NCBI GenBank assembly: GCA_024690425.1
Contig: JAILCT010000211.1
Location: forward strand, 1 to 25,147
Direction: 5' to 3'
Origin: Lachnospiraceae bacterium
GTDB lineage: Bacteria > Bacillota_A > Clostridia > Lachnospirales > Lachnospiraceae
DNA length: 25,147 nucleotides
Positions within the stretch are counted from its first letter, which is position 1; each line of letters starts with the position of its first letter. Positions 16,799 to 22,877 of the stretch are shown here, piece after piece. The notes beneath the pieces are model-generated. The model saw nothing but the letters and a program-made list of their open reading frames with translations, was not told the DNA's origin and ran no database searches. A program made the position numbers and the translations under genes.

Positions 16799-16896
16799 GA
16801 AGACACGGGGACGGTTCTACTGTCTTCACATGATAAGCAAAAGAAAACTCCTTATATTAAAAAATGTGAAGACAGTAGAACCGTCCCCGTGTCTTC
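16799..16896. repeat. 33-bp perfect inverted-repeat element (REP/MITE-like)
   Basis: Left arm 16799-16831 and right arm 16864-16896 are exact reverse complements over 33 bp, around a 32-bp AT-rich spacer. Each arm is itself a hairpin (GAAGACA and TGTCTTC around a 15-nt loop containing CGGGGACGGTTC), giving a nested palindrome 98 bp long. Sequences of the type ACACGGGGACGGTTC recur, as I remember, as dispersed palindromes in clostridial genomes, often linked to IS200-like/RAYT transposases; this was not checked. No transposase is present here. The element sits between two divergent genes, touching the reductase -35 box and ending 31 bp before trxB. Confidence 0.85.
16830..16858 (+). promoter_or_regulatory. 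possible trxB promoter inside the inverted-repeat spacer
   Basis: ATGATA (16830-16835), 17 bp, TATATT (16853-16858), lying in the spacer between the arms and reading toward trxB. The predicted start near 16865 is the first base or so of the right arm, so the trxB leader would begin with that arm's hairpin. Only 31 bp separate the element from the trxB ATG, too little for a separate promoter. Confidence 0.4.
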
Positions 16897-16927
16897 ATCC
16901 CTGAAACCGTGAAATGGAGGAAAAGAT

Positions 16928-17872
16928 ATGGCTAATGTATATGATCTGATAATAGTAGGCGCAGGCCCGGCAGGACTTACGGCAGCAATATATGCCAAGA
17001 GAGCGGAACTGAATGTTCTGCTTATAGAGAAGAACTACATAAGCGGGGGCCAGATAATCAATACATATGAGATCGACAACTATCCGGGACTGCCCGGGTT
17101 GTCGGGAATGGATCTTGCCACCAAGATGTCCGAGCACGTGGATAATTACAAAACAGAGCGCATCACGGCCGATATAACAGGCCTTGAACTTGCGGGAAAT
17201 ATCAAGAAGGTGAGGACGGATAAGGGCGACTATGAAGCAAGGGCCCTTATACTGGCAACAGGCAATTCACCGGGTAAGCTTAAGGTAAAGGGTGAACAGG
17301 AACTTGCCGGAATGGGCGTATCTTACTGCGCAACCTGTGATGGTGCCTTTTTCAGGAAGAAAACAGTCGCCGTAGTGGGCGGCGGTGATGTGGCTGTTGA
17401 GGATGCCATCTTTTTGGCAAGAGGCTGTGCCAAGGTCTACATTATACACAGAAGGAATGAACTCCGCGCGGCAAAGACCCTTCAGACCGCACTCTTTGCA
17501 TGCGAGAATGTTGAACCTGTGTGGGACAGCGTTGTCGAGGAAATAGAAGGATCCGGATCTGTTGAGAAGGTCAGGGTTAAGAATGTCAAGGACGGATCCG
17601 TGAAGGATATAGAGGTTAACGGTGTGTTCATCGCTGTCGGAAACGATCCCAATTCTTCCTATATAACAGGCGGACAGAATAAGGATGAGCTTAAGGAGGG
17701 CGAACTTCTTCTTGATGCGAAGGGTTACGTTATCGCGGGCGAGGACTGTGCCACCAACGTTCCCGGTGTTTATGCTGCGGGAGACCTTCGGGCAAAATCA
17801 CTCAGGCAGGTTGTTACAGCAGTTGCCGATGGCGCCAATGCGGTTTATTCCGTTGAAAAATATCTTCTATAG
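16928..17872 (+). CDS. trxB: thioredoxin reductase
   Basis: FAD-dependent NADPH:thioredoxin disulfide reductase, cytosolic, 314 aa (normal size). FAD-binding GAGPAGLTAAIYAKRAEL is near residues 11-28; the redox-active CATC is at 134-137; NADPH-binding VVGGGDVAVEDA follows, with HRRNELRA favouring NADPH; the C-terminal FAD motif is GVYAAGDLR. ATG 16928 is preceded by GGAGG at 16916-16920. No thioredoxin gene is adjacent. Upstream lies the inverted-repeat element, whose right arm would form a hairpin in the leader. I see no strong terminator after the stop. Confidence 0.96.
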   Translation: MANVYDLIIVGAGPAGLTAAIYAKRAELNVLLIEKNYISGGQIINTYEIDNYPGLPGLSGMDLATKMSEHVDNYKTERITADITGLELAGNIKKVRTDKGDYEARALILATGNSPGKLKVKGEQELAGMGVSYCATCDGAFFRKKTVAVVGGGDVAVEDAIFLARGCAKVYIIHRRNELRAAKTLQTALFACENVEPVWDSVVEEIEGSGSVEKVRVKNVKDGSVKDIEVNGVFIAVGNDPNSSYITGGQNKDELKEGELLLDAKGYVIAGEDCATNVPGVYAAGDLRAKSLRQVVTAVADGANAVYSVEKYLL

Positions 17873-17900
17873 TATTATATAAAGGCTCCGATATGAAAGG

Positions 17901-17996
17901 GTGACATATGCCGTGATATGTGACAGTGTTAACAAAAATTTAACAATTGCCCTCTAAGCCGCTCAGACAGTGAAGTGGTCAAAATAATGTCACATA
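17901..17996. promoter_or_regulatory. three copies of GTSACATA upstream of the wall-hydrolase promoter
   Basis: GTGACATATG (17901-17910), GTCACATATC on the minus strand (17924-17915) and GTCACATACC (17989-17998) share the core GTSACATA. The first two form an imperfect palindrome (17901-17924) with a GCCGTG centre. They lie upstream of the -35 box at 18024. Candidate operators for an unidentified regulator. Confidence 0.4.
17929..17945. promoter_or_regulatory. PhoP/WalR-type direct repeat
   Basis: TTAACA (17929-17934), 5 bp, TTAACA (17940-17945); on the minus strand the same bases read TGTTAA-N5-TGTTAA. This 11-bp-period direct repeat matches both the B. subtilis PhoP box and, in the other orientation, the WalR box. 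It lies about 78 bp upstream of the -35 of a peptidoglycan hydrolase gene, which favours a WalR-like regulator. Confidence 0.5.
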
Positions 17997-18023
17997 CCAT
18001 ATCTTGTGTTATGGGGTTTTGAG

Positions 18024-18052
18024 TTGACAAATCTTCGATACAGTGGTATATT
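18024..18052 (+). promoter_or_regulatory. strong promoter of the NlpC/P60 gene
   Basis: TTGACA (18024-18029), 17 bp, TATATT (18047-18052), with TGG before the -10 (extended -10). The predicted start near 18059 gives a 49-nt leader ending in AAGGAG (18097-18102). Confidence 0.88.
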
Positions 18053-18107
18053 TTCGCGTGAATGTAAAAAAGTTGTAACAAATACCAGGTAGTTTTAAGG
18101 AGACTTT

Positions 18108-19691
18108 ATGAAGAATAATGTAATCAGAGTTGCGGCCATCATAACGGCAACCGCAATGGTTATTACAGGACTTTCGACAGTAGATACATATGCAGCAACA
18201 GCATCAAACGTACTTCCGTCAAGCGGCGGTATCCTCGTAACAGGTAGTGGTACATCGCTTAAGGATATCAAGGCTGAAAGAGCAAGAAGTGCCGCAATGC
18301 AGAAGGCACAGAGCATCCATAATAAGGCTAACGAAACTGTATCCGATGATGCAGGTAACCTTACCGCAAGCGCCAGTGACAAGGTAGATATTTCGATAAA
18401 GGCTGAAACGCCTGCTTCCAAGGCAGTACGGGAAGCCGGAACACTGGGCGGGTCATCGATAGTAGGCATGGCTGCGACCATCACCGTAAGTGAGACGGAA
18501 GAAGCCAAGGAGCTTGTAGCCCAGACAGAGGCCGAAGCTGTGGCAGAGAGGGAAGCTCAGCTATCCGCCAATTCAGTATCCGCCAATTCGGTATCCGGTA
18601 ATTCGGTATCTGCCAATTCAGTATCCTGCAACTCGGTATCCGCTGATAAGGTTAAGGTAGAAACGGTCGATGAGATCCTTGAGAAGAAGGCATCACAGGC
18701 ACCTACCATAGAAGTTGCCATCGCATCAGGTAATTTTGATTCCGATGAGGACTTCAGCAAGCTTGTTATCGCTCAGGTTACCTACTATGTAAATGTAAGG
18801 GATATCCCCAGTGAGGACGGAGAGGTTGTAGGTAAGCTGTACAATCACTCAGCAGGTGAATGGCTCGACAAGGAAGGCGACTGGTATAAGATCAAGTCCG
18901 GCAGTGTTACCGGTTATGTTAAGGGTGAGTTCGTGGTCAGTGGCGAGGCAGCCGTTGATCTTGCAAGGAAGGTTGGCGAGAGAGTTGCGGTCGTAACTAC
19001 CACAACACTTAAGGTAAGAGAGAGTGCAAGCCTTGATTCACCGGTTCTCGGTCTTGTTCCCATGGAGGACAGGCTTACAGTAGTTGAAGAGAACGATAAC
19101 TGGTGCAAGGTATCCATAGAGGAAGGTGACGGCTGGGTAAACAAGGAATACGTTAAGGTATCTACCGAGTTCCCCAAGGCCGAGAGCAAGGCAGAAGAGG
19201 AAGCCCGTATCCGCAAGGAAGAGGCTGCAAGAAAGGCAGCTATCGCAGCAGCCAACAGGGCAGCTTCACGAGGCAAGGGCGGCAAGTCCGGCAAGGGCAG
19301 CAAGTCCGGCGGCGGCGGTGGCGGAAGCTACGCAGCTTCCGGTGGTGGACCGGGTGCATCGGTTGCCAATTACGCACTGCAGTTCGTGGGTAATCCGTAT
19401 GTATACGGTGGTTCCTCACTTACCGGCGGTACCGACTGTTCAGGATTTACGATGTCGGTATACAGGAACTTCGGCGTATCACTGCCTCACTCATCAGGTG
19501 CCCAGAGAAGCATGGGTTACAGTGTAGGCGGACTGGCCAACGCCCAGGCAGGCGATATAGTATGCTACTCGGGTCATGTAGGTATCTACATCGGCGGAGG
19601 TCAGATAGTACACGCAAGTACAGCCAAGACCGGTATCAAGGTATCTAATGCAGGCTACAGAAATATACTTGATGTAAGAAGAATTTTTTAA
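18108..19691 (+). CDS. secreted SH3-NlpC/P60 peptidoglycan hydrolase
   Basis: Exported cell-wall endopeptidase of 527 aa. A signal peptide occupies about residues 1-30 (basic MKNN.R, hydrophobic core, cleavage near TYAATA). Next come an Ala/Glu-rich low-complexity region, a five-fold pentapeptide repeat of the form xNSVS (about 154-178), two bacterial SH3 domains (about 218-278 and 288-348), an Ala/Glu/Arg helical stretch and a Gly/Lys/Ser-rich linker (about 350-417). The C-terminal NlpC/P60 domain (418-527) has Cys444 in TDCSGF, His490 in GHVGIYIG and His502 in IVHAS, the full catalytic triad. It probably cuts stem-peptide bonds during growth or separation. The strong promoter and upstream WalR/PhoP-type repeat fit a growth-regulated autolysin. 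The stop is followed by a hairpin shared with the next gene. Confidence 0.94.
   Translation: MKNNVIRVAAIITATAMVITGLSTVDTYAATASNVLPSSGGILVTGSGTSLKDIKAERARSAAMQKAQSIHNKANETVSDDAGNLTASASDKVDISIKAETPASKAVREAGTLGGSSIVGMAATITVSETEEAKELVAQTEAEAVAEREAQLSANSVSANSVSGNSVSANSVSCNSVSADKVKVETVDEILEKKASQAPTIEVAIASGNFDSDEDFSKLVIAQVTYYVNVRDIPSEDGEVVGKLYNHSAGEWLDKEGDWYKIKSGSVTGYVKGEFVVSGEAAVDLARKVGERVAVVTTTTLKVRESASLDSPVLGLVPMEDRLTVVEENDNWCKVSIEEGDGWVNKEYVKVSTEFPKAESKAEEEARIRKEEAARKAAIAAANRAASRGKGGKSGKGSKSGGGGGGSYAASGGGPGASVANYALQFVGNPYVYGGSSLTGGTDCSGFTMSVYRNFGVSLPHSSGAQRSMGYSVGGLANAQAGDIVCYSGHVGIYIGGGQIVHASTAKTGIKVSNAGYRNILDVRRIF
18562..18636 (+). repeat. five 15-bp tandem repeats encoding xNSVS
   Basis: Five consecutive 15-bp units (consensus TATCCGCCAATTCGG) start at 18562, 18577, 18592, 18607 and 18622, with a decayed sixth after 18637. 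The protein repeat is A/G/C-N-S-V-S. The variable first residue, including one Cys at residue 174, comes from changes at the same two codon positions. Confidence 0.88.
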
Positions 19692-19694
19692 AAT

Positions 19695-19722
19695 TTGAAA
19701 TCACCCGAAAATGAGTTATAAT
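19695..19722 (+). promoter_or_regulatory. predicted promoter of the HD-GYP gene
   Basis: TTGAAA (19695-19700), 16 bp, TATAAT (19717-19722). The predicted start near 19729 gives a 23-nt leader. The -10 box lies inside the loop side of the long hairpin 19700-19747. Confidence 0.65.
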
Positions 19723-19747
19723 CACCTTATAGCTATTTTCGGGTGAT
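19700..19747. other. long hairpin spanning the HD-GYP promoter and translation start region
   Basis: ATCACCCGAAAAT (19700-19712) pairs perfectly with ATTTTCGGGTGAT (19735-19747). The stem continues with AGTTATA/TATAGCT (19714-19720 with 19728-19734, one G-U pair) after a bulged G, for 20 pairs and a 7-nt loop. No T-run follows on the plus strand, so it is not a standard terminator. The right arm contains the GGGTG Shine-Dalgarno-like bases of the HD-GYP gene. Confidence 0.75.
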
Positions 19748-19751
19748 CGTT

Positions 19752-21941
19752 ATGTTGAATGAGAATAACAGCAAAACAGTTGATTTTACAAGTCACAGAT
19801 ATCTGGCCTTTCAGATACTCTTCTTCGTGGGCGCGGTACTGATTAACTTTATCCTGCCCCGTACAGCAGGCTATTTTCATCTGCCCCTTTATCTCGATAA
19901 CGTGGGTACGCTTGTGACAGCAGTACTTGGCGGTTACCTGCCGGGTATAGTCGTAGGCTACCTTAACAATATAATAAATATGCAGGGCAATCCCGGTAAC
20001 GCTTATTATGTGGTCTTAAGCACCATGATAGCGGCATCGGGTTCCTATTTTGCGAGCAAGGGATGGTTCGATAAGTTTACAAAGTCACTTCTGACGATCC
20101 CTGTATTTGCCTTTATCGGCGGAGCTCTGGGCTCCATACTTACCTATCTTCTGTATGGTTACGGGATGGGTGAAGGCATATCGGCACCCTTTGCCAGAAC
20201 CCTGCTTGCAAACGGGACACTGAATATCTTCTGGGCCCAGATGATATCCGATGTTACCATCGACCTTGTCGATAAGGCGATAACCGTAGTCCTTGCCTTT
20301 GCCATAATAAAGCTTATCCCCGACAGGCTGAAGCCGGGCCTTCGCCTTACCGGATGGCGTCAGGCTCCACTGTCGAGGGAAGCCCTCTATGAATCCAAGA
20401 AGAACGTTACCAGGTCCTGGTCCCTGCGCAGTAAGATAGTAGTCATCATATCGGCTATAATGGTTTGTGTTGCGGTAGTGACAACCGTTATCAGCTATAT
20501 CCTGTATAATAATTTTGCCATGAGACAGTACACTTACTCCTGTACTTCGGCAGCAAGGCTGTCGGCAGGCTGTCTGGATCCGGAGAAGGTTGATGATTAC
20601 CTCAAGATGGATCCTTCATCAGCTGAATACAGGGCGATCGAGAGCAGGCTTGGGAATATAAGGGCCGGTAATCCGGATGTGGAATACATTTATGTTTATA
20701 AGTTCATGGAGGACGGGGTCCATGTTGTCTTTGATCTCGATACTGTGGATGTCAAGGGTCAGGAACCGGGAACGGTTATTGAGTATGAGGAATACCTGCA
20801 GCCCTACAGGGATGACCTGCTGGCAGGCAAGCCCATCGAACCGCTGCTTGATGATACCATTTACGGCAGGCTGCTGACTGTATTTGAACCGGTGTACGAT
20901 CCGGATGGCGGGTGTGTATGTTATGCGGCGGCAGATATCAAGGTTGAGGATATAAGGGTTTCGTGCCTTAATTACATGACCAAGGTATTCTCCTTATTCA
21001 TGGGCTTCTACATCTTCATCCTGGCTCTCTGCATCTGGCTTGTTGACTATCATCTTATTTATCCCATAGCTGCAATGACCCTGTCTGCAAGGAAGTTCGC
21101 TTACGATACGGATGAGGCGCTTGACATAAGCGTCGACAGGCTTCAGCATCTTAATATTTCAACAGGTGATGAGATAGAGAACCTGTACGAATCACTGAGC
21201 AAGACCATCGCCGAAACGGTCGGATACCTTGAGGACGTAGAAGCCAAGGGCGAAGAGATCGCCCATATGCAGCATGGCCTGATCTATGTTCTTGCGGACC
21301 TTGTGGAGAGCAGGGACAAGAATACCGGTGATCATGTACGTAAAACAGCCGCTTATGTCCGCCTTATAATGGAGAAGATGAGGGAGAAGGGGATGTATCC
21401 CGATATCCTTACCGATGAGTACATGGAGGATGTTGCCAACTCGGCACCTCTTCACGATGTGGGTAAGATAATGGTTTCGGATACGATCCTAAATAAACCG
21501 GGCCGCCTCAGTGATGAGGAATTCGCTGTAATGAAGAGCCACACGACAGCAGGTAACCAGATAATCGCAAGCGCGATGTCGCTGGTTTCCGATTCCGGTT
21601 ATCTTAAGGAAGCCAAGAACCTGGCAACCTACCATCATGAGAGATGGGACGGATCGGGCTATCCGTCGGGCCGGGCAGGAGATGATATCCCGTTATCTGC
21701 CAGGATAATGGCGGTGGCAGATGTGTTCGATGCCCTCGTATCCAAGCGAAGCTATAAGGAACCGTTTACATTTGAGAAGGCAATGTCTATCATTAAGGAG
21801 GGGGCGGGCACCCAGTTTGATCCGCAGATAGCCGCGATATTCGTTGAGTCGGCCGAGGAAGTGAGACAGATATCCAAGGCTCATGAGTCAATGCTTGGAG
21901 AAGGGATAAGGAATTTTCAGTCTGATGACAGGGGCATATGA
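19752..21941 (+). CDS. membrane-anchored HD-GYP domain protein, probable c-di-GMP phosphodiesterase
   Basis: Multidomain sensor of 729 aa. The start is ATG 19752 (weak GGGTG upstream); a GTG at 19743 is an alternative with no Shine-Dalgarno. The N-terminal 190 residues carry five or six membrane segments; LPLYLDNVGTLVTAVLGGYLPGIVVGYLNN, written here as LPLYLDNVGTL then GGYLPGIVVGYLNN, recalls ECF-transporter S components. After a cytoplasmic loop, a membrane helix (about 225-250), an extracytoplasmic Cache-like sensor (about 255-410), another helix (about 415-440) and a HAMP-like linker lead to the HD-GYP domain (about 510-700). His568-Asp569 (HDVGK) and HHERWDGSGYP (628-638) are intact, so hydrolysis of c-di-GMP is likely. 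Second c-di-GMP-degrading gene in the window. The stop is 72 bp before hpf. Confidence 0.92.
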   Translation: MLNENNSKTVDFTSHRYLAFQILFFVGAVLINFILPRTAGYFHLPLYLDNVGTLVTAVLGGYLPGIVVGYLNNIINMQGNPGNAYYVVLSTMIAASGSYFASKGWFDKFTKSLLTIPVFAFIGGALGSILTYLLYGYGMGEGISAPFARTLLANGTLNIFWAQMISDVTIDLVDKAITVVLAFAIIKLIPDRLKPGLRLTGWRQAPLSREALYESKKNVTRSWSLRSKIVVIISAIMVCVAVVTTVISYILYNNFAMRQYTYSCTSAARLSAGCLDPEKVDDYLKMDPSSAEYRAIESRLGNIRAGNPDVEYIYVYKFMEDGVHVVFDLDTVDVKGQEPGTVIEYEEYLQPYRDDLLAGKPIEPLLDDTIYGRLLTVFEPVYDPDGGCVCYAAADIKVEDIRVSCLNYMTKVFSLFMGFYIFILALCIWLVDYHLIYPIAAMTLSARKFAYDTDEALDISVDRLQHLNISTGDEIENLYESLSKTIAETVGYLEDVEAKGEEIAHMQHGLIYVLADLVESRDKNTGDHVRKTAAYVRLIMEKMREKGMYPDILTDEYMEDVANSAPLHDVGKIMVSDTILNKPGRLSDEEFAVMKSHTTAGNQIIASAMSLVSDSGYLKEAKNLATYHHERWDGSGYPSGRAGDDIPLSARIMAVADVFDALVSKRSYKEPFTFEKAMSIIKEGAGTQFDPQIAAIFVESAEEVRQISKAHESMLGEGIRNFQSDDRGI

Positions 21942-21955
21942 TTTCGCCCGATTCA

Positions 21956-21984
21956 TTGCAACCTAAAGCCAAAAATGATATAAT
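21956..21984 (+). promoter_or_regulatory. predicted hpf promoter (extended -10)
   Basis: TTGCAA (21956-21961), 17 bp, TATAAT (21979-21984), with TGA before the -10. The predicted start near 21991 leaves about 23 nt of leader containing GGGGGTG. Confidence 0.75.
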
Positions 21985-22013
21985 TACAAAAAGACCTGAA
22001 GGGGGTGACTGAC

Positions 22014-22541
22014 ATGAAATTTGTAATTGTCGGCAAGAACATTGATCTAACGGAAGGATTAAAGAGTGCAGTAGAAGATAAGATAGGCAAGCTTGAGCGT
22101 TACTTCACACCGGATACCGAGGTGCATGTGACATTAAGCGTAGAGAAGGATCGTCAGAAGATAGAAGTAACAATCCCGGTTAAGGGAAGCATCATCAGGT
22201 CGGAGCAGGTAAGCAATGACATGTACGTATCGATCGACCTGGTAGAGGAGATCATCGAGAGACAGCTTAAGAAGTATAAGAACAAGATCGCGAACGGCAA
22301 GTACGGCTCAGGATCTCTCAAGGAAGAGTTCATGGAGAAAGAGTACGATGAGGACGACGAGATCAAGATCGTAAGAAGCAAGAAGTTCGATATCAAGCCC
22401 ATGTATCCGGAAGATGCATGCGTACAGATGGAACTTCTCGGACACGGGTTCTACGTATTCTGCAATGCGGAAACGGACCAGGTCAACGTGGTGTATAAGA
22501 GGAAGGGTAATACATACGGGCTGATCGAACCGGAGGTATAA
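22014..22541 (+). CDS. hpf: ribosome hibernation promoting factor, long form
   Basis: Binds idle 30S subunits and, in the long form, promotes 100S ribosome dimers in stationary phase. Start at ATG 22014 (MKFVIVGKNIDLTEGLK), because GGGGGTG at 22001-22007 is a well-spaced Shine-Dalgarno; a GTG at 22005 lies inside it. 175 aa. The N-terminal domain (about 1-100) is the YfiA/HPF fold. After an acidic linker (MEKEYDEDDEIKIVRSKKF) the C-terminal dimerisation domain contains FDIKPMYPEDACVQMELLGHGFYVF, written as DIKPMYPEDA and LLGHGFYVF. Own promoter and terminator, so monocistronic. Confidence 0.96.
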   Translation: MKFVIVGKNIDLTEGLKSAVEDKIGKLERYFTPDTEVHVTLSVEKDRQKIEVTIPVKGSIIRSEQVSNDMYVSIDLVEEIIERQLKKYKNKIANGKYGSGSLKEEFMEKEYDEDDEIKIVRSKKFDIKPMYPEDACVQMELLGHGFYVFCNAETDQVNVVYKRKGNTYGLIEPEV

Positions 22542-22808
22542 GGTCATTAAATAAGTAAATAACAGTGAACGAGGGATTTAAGGGGATTTCGATTTCGAAG
22601 AAGAAATTGATGATCCCCTTATCTTTTTGTGTAGAGCACTTAACGAGGTATTACACGAGTTTAGTGCGAACCAGTCATCGACAGTTAGCGAGGGTGCTAA
22701 ACATCCGGGGGATGTTTGTTAAGCACGGACCGGAGTGAAACGAAGACTTTTCGAGCTTAGTGGAGATGACATGTTTAAAATATAGTTGTAATAGAATAAT
22801 CACTATGA
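22542..22808 (+). other. hpf-thl spacer: terminator and structured region, no gene seen
   Basis: The gene-free stretch between hpf and thl is about 336 bp. After the hpf terminator, 22636-22760 is rich in pairings: GCACTTAAC (22636-22644) with GTTTAGTGC (22659-22667), one mismatch; and GTGCT plus AAACATCC (22694-22706) with GGATGTTT (22710-22717) and AGCAC (22722-22726), a 13-bp stem with a 4-nt bulge. Short TTA-CGAG words recur (22641, 22686). No open reading frame is convincing. It may be a dispersed intergenic repeat or a small RNA. Confidence 0.45.
22579..22627 (+). terminator. rho-independent terminator after hpf
   Basis: TAAGGGGAT (22579-22587) pairs perfectly with ATCCCCTTA (22613-22621). 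The loop has further internal pairing (ATTTC/GAAAT), and the stem is followed by TCTTTTTG. Confidence 0.85.
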
Positions 22809-22814
22809 TATAAT
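22786..22814 (+). promoter_or_regulatory. promoter of the thl-crt-hbd operon (extended -10)
   Basis: TTGTAA (22786-22791), 17 bp, TATAAT (22809-22814), with TGA before the -10. The predicted start near 22821 lies 6 nt before the Rex-type operator. Confidence 0.8.
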
Positions 22815-22826
22815 CACTCTTGGACA

Positions 22827-22844
22827 CTGTTAAAAAATTAACAA
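22827..22844. promoter_or_regulatory. Rex operator
   Basis: The 18-mer CTGTTAA-AAAA-TTAACAA matches the Rex consensus TTGTTAA-N4-TTAACAA at 13 of 14 defined positions. It sits just downstream of the predicted transcription start of thl, where bound Rex would block RNA polymerase; NADH releases Rex. Rex control of thl/crt/hbd genes is established in Clostridium. Confidence 0.82.
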
Positions 22845-22877
22845 GTCAAAATAAACATTTTAAGCGGAGGTATGCAA

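Noticed and set aside
17927..17945. Rex site upstream of the wall-hydrolase gene
   Set aside because: TGTTAA and TTAACA are separated by 7 bp, not the 4 bp Rex needs; the direct-repeat reading fits better.
17988..18026. CCATA/TATGG stem with TTTT as a trxB terminator
   Set aside because: Only a 5-bp stem with an 8-nt loop and a short T-run; too weak.
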